The position numbers were made by a program, and so were the translations under genes. Source: Acidobacteriota bacterium (GTDB taxonomy: Bacteria > Acidobacteriota > Thermoanaerobaculia > Multivoradales > JAHEKO01). Taken from it: a stretch of 36,306 nucleotides of DNA. Of this stretch, positions 1 through 7,646 are shown piece after piece. The notes under the pieces were generated by a model that did not search any database, was not told the origin of the DNA, and saw only the letters and a list, made by a program, of their open reading frames with translations. Location: NCBI GenBank assembly GCA_029862975.1, contig JAOTWP010000030.1, positions 1 through 36,306 on the forward strand, read 5' to 3'. Numbering within the stretch: position 1 is the first letter of the stretch; each line of letters starts with the position of its first letter.

Positions 1-1
1 G

Positions 2-190
2 ATCACCCCCGATCGGGAGCTCGACTGCGGCCTGTGCCGGCAGGCGTGTCCGTACGGCGCCATCGAGGAGATGCGCGCCGTCCGCACCTCGTGCCTGGCC
101 TGCGCGCGCTGCTTCACGTCGTGTCCGGTCCACCGCCGGCTCGCGACCGGCGGCGGCGCCGGAGAGCCCGCGCAGGCAGGTGCGGCTTGA
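2..190 (+). CDS. C-terminal end of a ferredoxin-type 4Fe-4S protein (5' end outside window)
   Basis: Only the last 62 codons are present, read in frame 2 and ending in TGA at 188-190. The visible part holds two iron-sulfur motifs: DCGLCRQACP, with three cysteines in the usual CxxCxxxCP arrangement but Glu where the first cysteine of a classical motif would be, and CLACARCFTSCP, a complete CxxCxxCxxxCP motif. A Gly/Ala-rich tail follows. This resembles the dicluster tail of membrane polyferredoxins or other electron-transfer proteins; the missing 5' part would decide which. The stop overlaps the TTG start of the NuoE-like gene in a TTGA sequence, so the two are probably co-translated, and the protein is a likely electron partner of the complex encoded downstream. 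Confidence 0.8.
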   Translation: MTPDRELDCGLCRQACPYGAIEEMRAVRTSCLACARCFTSCPVHRRLATGGGAGEPAQAGAA

Positions 191-1083
191 GCGCCCGCCG
201 CGGCCCCGGGCGCTGGCTGCGGCCCCTCGCGGCCGTGAGCGGCGGGCTCGTCGTCGTCTTGACGGCCCTGCTCATCGCCGACGGCGTGGCCGAGCGGCTT
301 CGCGTCGCGCGCGAGAGCGACCGCTTCGAGGCTCTCGAGCAGGCCGTGCTCTCCGACGCGTCCCGCGCCGAAGAGCTCGCAGGGGAGCGCGAGGTCCAGA
401 CCGCGCGGACGATGGCCCGCCAGGAGCGCAACCGCGCTTTCGCCTGGACGCTGCTGGCGGCGAGCGCGGCCTTTCTCGCCGCGGTCGAGGGCGGCCGGCT
501 GCTCGGCGCTCCCGGCGCCGCGCGACCGGCGTCCGCCGGCCCGCAGGGCGAAGCTCTCGTTCAGCTGCGCCCGCCGCGAGCCGTTGCGGCCGGCCCGCCC
601 GCGGCTGCCGGCGCGGAGCCCGAGCTCGCCTTCGTCGACGAGGTGGTCGCCGCCCGGGGCGCCAGCCGGGAGGCCGCCATTCCGATTCTCCAGGCCCTGC
701 AGAACCACTACCGCTACCTCCCGGAAGCGGCGCTGCGGCGGGTCTGCGAGCTGACGGAGAGCACGCCGGCCGAGATCGCCGGCGTCGCCAGCTTCTACGC
801 CCGGTTCCGGCGCACGCCGGTGGGCGCGCATCTCGTCCAGGTCTGCCAGGGCACGGCCTGCCACGTCGCCGGCAGCGGGCCCGTTCTCGACGAGCTGCGC
901 CGCCGCCTCGAGATTCCTCCCGGATCCGACAGCGACGTCGGCCTGCGCTTCACTCTCGATCCGGTCAACTGCCTCGGCTGCTGCAGCCTGGCCCCGGTGA
1001 TGATGGTCGACGACAGGGTCGCCGGCCGGCTGACCCCGACGAGCGCCTGCCAGGCGCTGGCGGCCGCGGAGGCCGGGCCGTGA
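187..1083 (+). CDS. NuoE-like [2Fe-2S] subunit with N-terminal two-helix membrane module
   Basis: 298 residues. Residues from about 145 to the end match the NuoE/HydC/HndA thioredoxin-like [2Fe-2S] family; all four ligands are visible as C220, C225 (CQGTAC), C262 and C266 (CLGCC). In this family the cluster passes electrons to or from the flavin subunit. Before this domain lie about 140 extra residues: a hydrophobic segment near 14-31, a charged Glu/Arg-rich probable helix at 35-83, a second hydrophobic segment near 84-100, and a Pro/Ala-rich linker. Ordinary NuoE proteins are soluble and about 160-180 residues long, so this subunit is probably membrane-anchored. The TTG start at 187 is chosen because it overlaps the upstream stop as TTGA and begins just before the first hydrophobic segment. 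Its own stop overlaps the next gene's GTG. Confidence 0.82.
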   Translation: MSARRGPGRWLRPLAAVSGGLVVVLTALLIADGVAERLRVARESDRFEALEQAVLSDASRAEELAGEREVQTARTMARQERNRAFAWTLLAASAAFLAAVEGGRLLGAPGAARPASAGPQGEALVQLRPPRAVAAGPPAAAGAEPELAFVDEVVAARGASREAAIPILQALQNHYRYLPEAALRRVCELTESTPAEIAGVASFYARFRRTPVGAHLVQVCQGTACHVAGSGPVLDELRRRLEIPPGSDSDVGLRFTLDPVNCLGCCSLAPVMMVDDRVAGRLTPTSACQALAAAEAGP

Positions 1084-2888
1084 CGGCGCCCCTCGAGAGG
1101 CCGGCCGCAACGCCCCTCGAGGTGCGCCTCGGGATGGGCTCCTGCGGCATCGCCAACGGCGCCGAGCCGGTCTGGGAGGCGCTGCGCAGCGGCGCTCGCG
1201 AGGCGGGCCGCGAAGGGGTCGTCAAGGCCGTCGGCTGCGGCGGCAGCTGCCACCGCGAGCCCCTCGTGGAGGTCGTCGCCGGCGAGGATCGCTCGCTCTA
1301 CACCCACGTGACGCCCGAGATGGTGCCCGTGATCCTGCGCCGCCACGTGGTGCCCCGAGGGTGGCCGGCGCGGCTGCGCTGGGCGGCGCGGCGCCTGAGG
1401 GATCCGGAAGAGCCGCGTCCCGAATCCGGCCCGCGAAGCCTCGGAGCGCGGATCGTTCTCGAGAACTGCGGGGAGATCGATCCCCGCTCCCTCGAGGAGT
1501 ACCGCCGGCGAGGCGGCTACGCCGCGCTCGAGGCCTGCCTCGACCCGGCGCGGCGCGACGGAGTGATCGCCACCCTCACCGAGTCCGGGCTGCGCGGCCG
1601 GGGCGGCGCCGGGTTTCCGACCGGGCGCAAGTGGGCGCTGGCGCGCCGCCAGCCGGCCCCCAAGTACGTCGTCTGCAACGGCGACGAAGGCGATCCCGGG
1701 GCGTTCATGGATCGGCTCGTCCTGGAGTCGGATCCCCACCGGGTGGTGGAAGGCCTGGCGATCGCCGCTCTCGCGGTCGGGGCGGAGGAGGGCTTCTTCT
1801 ACATCCGCAGCGAATACCCGCAGGCGGTGCGCCGGATCGCGGAGGCGCTGCGCCAGGCCGAGGCCGGCGGCTTCCTCGGCGACGACGTCCGCGGCTCCGG
1901 AGAGCGGCTCCGGCTCGCCGTCCGGGAGGGCGCCGGGGCCTTCGTCTGCGGCGAGGAGACGGCTCTCATCGCGTCGCTCGAGGGGCGCCGCGGCATGCCG
2001 CGGCTGCGGCCGCCCTACCCGGTCGAGAGCGGCTTCCGCGGCCGGCCGACCGTCGTCAACAACGTCGAGACGCTCGCCAACGTGCCCTGGATCCTGCGTC
2101 ACGGAGCCGCGGCGTTCGCCCGGCTGGGCAGCGCGGGCAGCAAGGGCACCAAGGTCTTCGCCCTCGCCGGCAAGGTGCGCCACGGGGGCCTGGTCGAGGT
2201 CGCGATGGGGATCACCGTCGCGCGGATCGTCGAGGAGCTGGGCGGCGGGGTCGCCCCGGGGCGGCGCTTCAAGGCGGTGCTGCTCGGCGGCCCGTCGGGC
2301 GGCTGCCTGCCCGCCGAGCTCGCGCACACCCCGGTCGACTTCGAGGCGCTCGCCCGCACCGGCGCCATCATGGGCTCGGGCGGCCTGGTCGTCCTCGACG
2401 ACCGCGACTGCATGGTCGACATCGCCCGCTACTTCCTGCGCTTCACCTGCGGCGAGTCCTGCGGCAAGTGCACGTTCTGCCGCATCGGCACCCGGCGCAT
2501 GCTCGAGATCCTGGACCGGCTGTGCGAGGGCGAGGGCCGGCAGGGGGACCTCGAGGCGCTCGCCGAGCTCGCCGATCGCGTCGGCCGCACGAGTCTCTGC
2601 GGCCTCGGACAGACCGCGCCCAACCCGGTGCTCACGGCCCTGCGCTACTTCCGCGACGAGTTCGAGGCCCACCTCCACGAGCGCCGCTGCCCCGCCGGCA
2701 AGTGCGCCGCGCTGGTCACCTACACGATCAACGACCGCTGCATCGGCTGCACCCTGTGCGCCCAGGCCTGCCCGGTGGACGCGATCGCCTACCGGCCCTA
2801 CGAGATCCACGAGATCGACGACGCGGCGTGCGTGCGCTGCGACGCCTGCCGCGAGGCATGCCTCGACGATGCCGTCGAGGTCCACTGA
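1080..2888 (+). CDS. NuoF/HydB-type NADH-binding flavoprotein subunit with C-terminal dicluster ferredoxin domain
   Basis: 602 residues, starting at GTG 1080 (GTGA overlap with the previous stop). Domain order: thioredoxin-like 2Fe-2S domain (about 14-100, with the GCGGSC motif; only three cysteines are obvious); NuoF core with the FMN/NADH glycine-rich loop GRGGAGFPTG (173-182) and CNGDEGDPGAF (from about 199); an N3-type 4Fe-4S site with C461, C464, C467 and C507; a CPAGKC pair (C537, C542); and a complete 2x[4Fe-4S] ferredoxin tail (C554/557/560/564 and C584/587/590/594). This layout is that of HydB/HndC subunits of NAD-dependent and electron-bifurcating hydrogenases rather than of complex I NuoF, which lacks the tail. 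It should oxidise or reduce NAD(H) at FMN. No hydrogenase large subunit is present; the partner is the GltD-type protein that follows. Confidence 0.88.
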   Translation: MTAPLERPAATPLEVRLGMGSCGIANGAEPVWEALRSGAREAGREGVVKAVGCGGSCHREPLVEVVAGEDRSLYTHVTPEMVPVILRRHVVPRGWPARLRWAARRLRDPEEPRPESGPRSLGARIVLENCGEIDPRSLEEYRRRGGYAALEACLDPARRDGVIATLTESGLRGRGGAGFPTGRKWALARRQPAPKYVVCNGDEGDPGAFMDRLVLESDPHRVVEGLAIAALAVGAEEGFFYIRSEYPQAVRRIAEALRQAEAGGFLGDDVRGSGERLRLAVREGAGAFVCGEETALIASLEGRRGMPRLRPPYPVESGFRGRPTVVNNVETLANVPWILRHGAAAFARLGSAGSKGTKVFALAGKVRHGGLVEVAMGITVARIVEELGGGVAPGRRFKAVLLGGPSGGCLPAELAHTPVDFEALARTGAIMGSGGLVVLDDRDCMVDIARYFLRFTCGESCGKCTFCRIGTRRMLEILDRLCEGEGRQGDLEALAELADRVGRTSLCGLGQTAPNPVLTALRYFRDEFEAHLHERRCPAGKCAALVTYTINDRCIGCTLCAQACPVDAIAYRPYEIHEIDDAACVRCDACREACLDDAVEVH

Positions 2889-2906
2889 GATGAGGTCCAT
2901 TGAGAT
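2877..2906. repeat. 15-bp tandem duplication carrying ribosome site and start codon
   Basis: Two adjacent 15-base units, GAGGTCCAYTGAGAT, differ at one base (C/T). Each unit has GAGG, and the sequence from each unit continues into ATG with nine bases between GAGG and ATG (ATG at 2890 and 2905). The duplication is in frame, so it adds five codons and offers the GltD-fusion gene two equivalent starts. The stop of the HydB-type gene lies in the first unit. Confidence 0.85.
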
Positions 2907-5007
2907 GGCCGAGCCGCTGGTGCGCGCCACCCTCGACGGACGCGAGATCGCCGTCGCCCGCGGCACGACGATCCTCGAGGCGGCGCGCGGCGTGGGCGTC
3001 GAGATCCCGACCCTGTGCCACGTGGAGGGGCTCGAGCCGGCCTCCTCCTGCTTCCTGTGCTGCGTGCAGATCGAGGGCCGGCGCCAGCTGTCGCCGGCCT
3101 GCGCCATGCCGGTCGCGGAGGGCATGGTGATCGTCAGCGACAGCGCGGACGTCCGCGCCTCGCGCCGCACGGCCCTCGAGCTGCTGCTGTCCGATCACGC
3201 GGGGGACTGCGTCGCGCCCTGCGCCGCCCGCTGCCCTGCCGACCTCGACATCCCCGACTTCCTCCATCCTCTGGCGGCGGGAGGTCTCGGCGACGCGATG
3301 GACGTCCTGTGGCGGCGCCTGCCGCTGGCCGGATCGCTGGGGCGGATCTGCCCCCGGCTCTGCGAGTCTCACTGCCGGCGCAGCCACCACGACGAGGGCC
3401 TGGCCATCGGCCAGCTTCATCGCTGGGTGGCCGACCGCAACGCGAGGGCGACCCGGCCGCGGGAGCCCCGCCCGGGGGCGCCCACGGGCTTCTCGGTGGG
3501 CATCGTCGGCGCCGGCCCCGCCGGGCTGAGCGCCGCTCTCTTTCTGCTGCAGCACGGACACGCCGCGACCCTCTACGACGCGCACTCGCGGCCGGGGGGG
3601 ATGCTGCGCTACGGCATTCCGGCCTACCGGCTGCCCCGCGAGGCCCTGGACGCGGAGATCGACGTCGTCCGCCGGCTCGGCGCGGAGTTCCGCCTCGGGG
3701 CCCGCTGGGGCGAGGACTTCTCGCTCGCCCAGCTGCGCGCCCGGCACGACGCCGTCTTCCTGGCGATCGGAGCGCAGCGCTCCCGCAGCCTGGACTGTGA
3801 GGGGGCGGCGCTGGCCCTCGACGCGCTGACCCTCCTGGCGGGCGTCGCCCGGGGCGAGACGCCCGACCTGGGCCGGCAGGCGATCGTCGTCGGGGGCGGG
3901 AACACGGCCATGGACGCGGCGCGCTCGGCGGTGCGTCTCGGCGCCGAGGTGCGGGTGGTGTACCGGCGCACGGAGCGCGAGATGCCCTGTCTCCTGGAGG
4001 AGGTCCGCGACGCCCGGGAGGAAGGGGTGGAGATCGACTTCCTCGTCGCTCCGGAGCGCCTCGCGCGCGGTCCCGGCGGCGGGCTCGAGCTCGTCTGCCG
4101 GCGGACGGCGCTCGGCGAGCCGGACGCCTCGGGCCGCCGGCAGCCGCTGCCGGTGCCCGGCTCGGAGACGGCCTACCGCTGCGACACGGTCGTCGCGGCC
4201 ACCGGCCAGCGCGTGGCCACCCGGCTGCCGGAGAGCGAGGGGCTCGCGGTCACCGCGCGGGGGATCGCCGCCGACCCGCGCACCCTCGCGACCAACCTGC
4301 CCGGGGTCTTCGCCGGCGGCGACGCCGTCCTCGGCGCCGACCTCGCGGTCCGCGCGGTCGCCGCGGGACGGCTGGCGGCGACCGCGATCGACCAGTACGT
4401 GAGAGGCGCGGCGGTCGTCGGGCTCGACGGGCAGGTCGACTCCGCCTTCGAGCCGCTCGACGAGACGGAGCTCGCCGAGCTCTTCCGCGGCATCGAGAGG
4501 GCATCGCGGGCGGCGACGCCGCGCCTCGCGGCGCAGACCCGCGTCCGATCGTTCGCCGAGGTCGACGGCGGGCTGTCCGCGGAAGCGGCCCTCCGGGAGG
4601 CGCGGCGCTGCCTGAGCTGCGGCTGCTCGGCGGCGGCGGGGTGCGGAGTGCGGCGCTACGCGACCGAGTACCAGGCCGATCCCACCCGCTTCGCGGGCGT
4701 CCGCCGGCGGCTGGCGCGGGACGAGTCGCATCCGGAGGTCTCGTACGAGCCCGGCAAGTGCATCCTCTGCGACGCCTGCGTTCGCATCGCGCGCCAGGCG
4801 TCCGAGGAGCTCGGCGTGGCGCTCGTCGGCCGCGGCTTCCAGGTCGCCATGGGAGTGCCCTTCGGCGGCCCGCTGGCGGACGGCCTGCGGCGGGCGGCGG
4901 AGCGCTGCGCCGCGGCGTGTCCCACCGGGGCCCTGTCGCTGCGCCGCGAGCGGGCCTGCGACCTCGCCGGCTGCGGCGGATCCAGACTGGTGACCCTGGG
5001 GTCCTGA
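2905..5007 (+). CDS. NuoG-type [2Fe-2S] ferredoxin / GltD-like FAD-NAD(P)H oxidoreductase fusion
   Basis: 700 residues from ATG 2905; ATG 2890 and 2869 are in-frame alternatives. Domain order: plant-type [2Fe-2S] ferredoxin as in NuoG/HydA (C38, C49, C52, C66); GltD/dihydropyrimidine-dehydrogenase-type Fe-S domain (C102, C106, C110, C149, C153, C157); FAD site GAGPAG (202-207); NAD(P)H site GGGNTA (330-335) followed by YRRTER (353-358), whose arginines suggest NADPH as in NfnB and GltD; then a cysteine-rich tail (C569, C572, C574, C580) and a NuoG-like Fe-S region, C619/622/625 and C668/C672. In that last region only one of the two clusters keeps its ligands. The combination resembles the GltD-containing subunit of Sporomusa-type Nfn (Stn) transhydrogenases. 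Probable role: the NADPH-side subunit of a complex with the two preceding genes. The stop is 31 bases from the convergent livF. Confidence 0.85.
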   Translation: MAEPLVRATLDGREIAVARGTTILEAARGVGVEIPTLCHVEGLEPASSCFLCCVQIEGRRQLSPACAMPVAEGMVIVSDSADVRASRRTALELLLSDHAGDCVAPCAARCPADLDIPDFLHPLAAGGLGDAMDVLWRRLPLAGSLGRICPRLCESHCRRSHHDEGLAIGQLHRWVADRNARATRPREPRPGAPTGFSVGIVGAGPAGLSAALFLLQHGHAATLYDAHSRPGGMLRYGIPAYRLPREALDAEIDVVRRLGAEFRLGARWGEDFSLAQLRARHDAVFLAIGAQRSRSLDCEGAALALDALTLLAGVARGETPDLGRQAIVVGGGNTAMDAARSAVRLGAEVRVVYRRTEREMPCLLEEVRDAREEGVEIDFLVAPERLARGPGGGLELVCRRTALGEPDASGRRQPLPVPGSETAYRCDTVVAATGQRVATRLPESEGLAVTARGIAADPRTLATNLPGVFAGGDAVLGADLAVRAVAAGRLAATAIDQYVRGAAVVGLDGQVDSAFEPLDETELAELFRGIERASRAATPRLAAQTRVRSFAEVDGGLSAEAALREARRCLSCGCSAAAGCGVRRYATEYQADPTRFAGVRRRLARDESHPEVSYEPGKCILCDACVRIARQASEELGVALVGRGFQVAMGVPFGGPLADGLRRAAERCAAACPTGALSLRRERACDLAGCGGSRLVTLGS

Positions 5008-5038
5008 GCGCCGAGCCGGGCGGCCGCCGCGGTACCGC

Positions 5039-5914
5039 TCAGCCGCCCAGGAAGAGGCGGCCCACCTCCGGGTGCCGAAGCAGCCGGTCGCCGGTATCCG
5101 CCATGGCGACCGTTCCCGACACCAGCACGTATCCGACGTCCGCGAACTCGAGGCCCTTCTTGGCGTTCTGCTCCACCATGAGGATGGCTTTGCCCTCGCT
5201 GCCCTGGAGATCGGCGAGAATCTCGAACACCATGTCGATGTACCGCGGCTCCAGGCCGATCGACGGCTCGTCGATCAGCAGGACCCGGGGGTCCATCACC
5301 AGGGCGCGCGAGATCTCGAGCAGGCGGCGCTCGCCGCCGGAGAGGACGCGCGCCAGCTGCCGGCGCCGGCGCGCCAGGCGCCCGTACTTGCGCAACACCC
5401 GTTCCGCCGCTTCCCTGGCCTGCTCGGCGCTGTTCAGCAGGTAGCCCCCCATCCAGAGGTTCTCCTCGACCGTCATGTCCGGAAAGACCGAGTTGTCCTG
5501 CAGGACGTAGGCGATGCCTGCCCGGCTGAGCTTCTGGCTGGGTGAGAGCCGGGTGACGTCGCGTCCGTCCAGCACGATGGCGCCGGCCTTGATGCGGGCG
5601 AACCCGTAGATCGAGTTCAGCACCGTCGACTTGCCGGCCCCGTTGGGCCCGATCAGGCACAGGGACTGTCCAGCCGCGACCTGCAGATCGATCCGATGCA
5701 GGATCTCCATCTTGCCGTAGCCGGCGACCAGGCCGTCGATCCGCAGCAGGGGAGCGCCGCCCGCCAGCTCCGCGATGCGCTCGCGTCCCGGTCCCCGCCG
5801 CGCCAAGGCGGCGGCCTGCTCTTCGACGGCGTCGACCGACAGCACGTCCTCGCTCGACGCTGCCAGCCCGCGGGTTGCGGGCCTCTCGCGGTCCCTGCCC
5901 CCGGCGGCGGCCAT
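5039..5914 (-). CDS. livF: Branched-chain amino acid-type ABC transporter ATP-binding protein LivF
   Basis: 291 residues. The ABC domain starts near residue 56: Walker A GPNGAGKST (89-97), signature LSGGERRLLEI, Walker B VLLIDEP, then an H-loop region in which ILMVEQN gives the LivF-typical VEQ. The family drives import of branched-chain amino acids or related amides by ATP hydrolysis on the inner face of the membrane. LivF proteins usually have about 235 residues; here roughly 55 extra N-terminal residues precede the domain. The long start is supported by the TGATG junction, where the ATG shares a base with the LivG stop. Last gene of the - strand importer operon. Confidence 0.92.
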   Translation of the reverse strand: MAAAGGRDRERPATRGLAASSEDVLSVDAVEEQAAALARRGPGRERIAELAGGAPLLRIDGLVAGYGKMEILHRIDLQVAAGQSLCLIGPNGAGKSTVLNSIYGFARIKAGAIVLDGRDVTRLSPSQKLSRAGIAYVLQDNSVFPDMTVEENLWMGGYLLNSAEQAREAAERVLRKYGRLARRRRQLARVLSGGERRLLEISRALVMDPRVLLIDEPSIGLEPRYIDMVFEILADLQGSEGKAILMVEQNAKKGLEFADVGYVLVSGTVAMADTGDRLLRHPEVGRLFLGG

Positions 5915-6657
5915 CAGTGGGCCCCCAGGTAGGCGTCGATGACGCGCTGATCGGCCCGGATCTCCTCCGGCCGCCCCTCGGCGAGCAGCTCCCCGTGCGC
6001 CAGGCAGTAGATGTACTCCGCGAGGTTCATGATCACGCTCATGTTGTGCTCGATGACGAACAGCGTGATCGCCAGCTCTTCGTTCACCCGCCGCAGGCGA
6101 TGCATGAGCGCCTTGATCAACGTCGGATTGATGCCGGCGGTCGGCTCGTCGAGCAGCAGCATTCGCGGCTCGTTCATCAGGGCCATTCCGAACTCGAGCA
6201 GCTTCTGCTGGCCGAACGACAGGTCTCCCGCCCGCAGCCGGCGCTTGGCGTAGAGCCCCACGAACTCGAGCAGATCCTCCGCCTTCGCCTCGTCGGCCGC
6301 GGGCGGCCGGCGGAGAATCGACAGCCAGCTCCGCTCCCGCTGCGGCGCGCTGATCAGCATGTTCTCGAGGCAGGTCATCTTGCCGTAGATCCGCGTCTGC
6401 TGGAACGTGCGCAGCAGCCCGCGGCGGGCGATGCGCGGCACCCTGAGCCCGGAGATCTCCCGCCCGTCGAAGCGCACCGAACCGGCGTCGATCAGATGGT
6501 AGCCGACGATGGAATGGAACAACGTCGTCTTGCCCGAGCCGTTCGGTCCGATCAGCCCGACGATCTTGCCCGCGGGTACCGCGAGGGTGATGTCGTCGTT
6601 GGCGACCACCCCGCCGAAGGTCTTGCGTACCCGCTCGACCTCGAGGATCGCCGTCAT
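5914..6657 (-). CDS. livG: Branched-chain amino acid-type ABC transporter ATP-binding protein LivG
   Basis: 247 residues, a normal length for LivG. Walker A GPNGSGKTT (37-45), a Q-loop in RTFQQTRI, a signature-region variant LSFGQQKLLEF, Walker B MLLLDEPTAG, and H-loop VIEHNM. The signature LSFGQ in place of LSGGQ is common in LivG. Forms the ATPase pair with LivF under the LivH/LivM permease. The ATG at 6657 overlaps the LivM stop as ATGA; an open extension upstream of it lies inside livM and is not coding. Confidence 0.93.
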   Translation of the reverse strand: MTAILEVERVRKTFGGVVANDDITLAVPAGKIVGLIGPNGSGKTTLFHSIVGYHLIDAGSVRFDGREISGLRVPRIARRGLLRTFQQTRIYGKMTCLENMLISAPQRERSWLSILRRPPAADEAKAEDLLEFVGLYAKRRLRAGDLSFGQQKLLEFGMALMNEPRMLLLDEPTAGINPTLIKALMHRLRRVNEELAITLFVIEHNMSVIMNLAEYIYCLAHGELLAEGRPEEIRADQRVIDAYLGAH

Positions 6658-7646
6658 GAGCCGCCCTCGGCGGGCTCGGGCCGCTCGTCGACGGTGTGGC
6701 CGAAGCGCTCCGGCCAGCGCTCGCGGGCCCAGCCGAGGATGCCGACCGGAAAGAACAGCACGATGGCGAGAATCAGCAGCCCGAGCGCCACCCGCTGCCA
6801 GCCCAGCAGATAGGTCCAGAAGAGCTCCTGCGTGACGTGGAAGACGGCCGCGCCGAGAACCGGACCCCACAGCGTGCCCTTGCCTCCGAGGATCGCCATC
6901 AGCACCATCCACACTCCGAAGGTCGGGCCGGCGAAGGCCACGTCGCGAGGGTCGATGAAGCCGATCAGATTGCCGACGGCGGCGCCGGTCAGGCCGAGAA
7001 AGGTGGCCGAGACGCACCAGGCCGTGGTCTTGTACCGCGTCGTGTGGAGGCCCATCGCTTCGGCCTTGTCCTCGTCATCGCGGATCGCGTTGATCGCCAG
7101 GCCGAAGCGGCCGGAATACAGCCGGCGAAGCACGAGGAAGGTCGTCACCGTCAGCGCCAGGAGCAGATAGTAGAAGAAGGACTCGCGGCCGCCGACCTCG
7201 CCGGGGTAGAGGGGCGTCACCATGCCCGAGCCGGCACCGATGAAGTCCCAGCCGCTGGCGAACTCGCCGGCGGCGAAGCCCAGACCGAGCGTGGCGATGG
7301 CGAAGTACTGGCCGCGCAGACCCAGCAGACCGGAGCCCAGCACGGCCGCCAGGGCGACGGCCAGGGCCGCGGCGACCGCCATGCCGAGAAACAAGGCGGG
7401 GAAGTACTCGAGGCCGGCGTCGCGCTGGACGACCGCGCAGGCGTACATGCCGACGCCGAAGAAGACGACGTTGCCGAACGAGTTGTAGCCCATCTGGCCG
7501 CCCAGCGTGTCCCAGGTGAGGGCGAAGATGATCATCACCCAGAGAAAGGAGATCTGGGTCCGGTAGGCTGGCACGAGCCACGGCGCGGCGAGCGCCAGGG
7601 TCAGGAGGCCTCCGAGCAGCCAGCGGCTCGCCGTCCGCGGCCTCAC
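6654..7646 (-). CDS. livM: Branched-chain amino acid-type ABC transporter permease LivM
   Basis: 330 residues starting at GTG 7646, which overlaps the LivH stop as GTGA. Multiple hydrophobic segments, with the family-typical region GLRGQYFAIATLGLGFA and the conserved cytoplasmic loop GRFGLAINAIRDDEDKAEAMG that contacts the ATPase. Ends with a charged cytoplasmic tail. Together with LivH it forms the inner-membrane channel of the importer. The frame stays open far upstream but that part lies over livH and lacks family similarity. Confidence 0.93.
   Translation of the reverse strand: MRPRTASRWLLGGLLTLALAAPWLVPAYRTQISFLWVMIIFALTWDTLGGQMGYNSFGNVVFFGVGMYACAVVQRDAGLEYFPALFLGMAVAAALAVALAAVLGSGLLGLRGQYFAIATLGLGFAAGEFASGWDFIGAGSGMVTPLYPGEVGGRESFFYYLLLALTVTTFLVLRRLYSGRFGLAINAIRDDEDKAEAMGLHTTRYKTTAWCVSATFLGLTGAAVGNLIGFIDPRDVAFAGPTFGVWMVLMAILGGKGTLWGPVLGAAVFHVTQELFWTYLLGWQRVALGLLILAIVLFFPVGILGWARERWPERFGHTVDERPEPAEGGS

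Noticed and set aside
180-1079. Upstream extension of the HydB-type gene in the same frame
   Set aside because: It lies over the NuoE gene and reads as Arg/Pro-rich sequence; the GTG at 1080 with GTGA overlap is the natural start.
2728-4731. Long open frame on the minus strand opposite the GltD-fusion gene (and many similar ones, e.g. 9822-13892 minus)
   Set aside because: High GC keeps non-coding frames free of stops; the translations are Arg/Ala/Pro/His-rich and match no family, while the opposite strand has a clear protein.
187-5007. NAD-dependent formate dehydrogenase or NiFe/FeFe hydrogenase operon
   Set aside because: NuoE/NuoF-type subunits suggest it, but there is no molybdopterin formate dehydrogenase or hydrogenase catalytic subunit; the third gene is a GltD-type flavoprotein.
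5008-5038. Terminator between the convergent redox and liv operons
   Set aside because: Only 31 GC-rich bases, without a stable hairpin followed by T-rich sequence on either strand.
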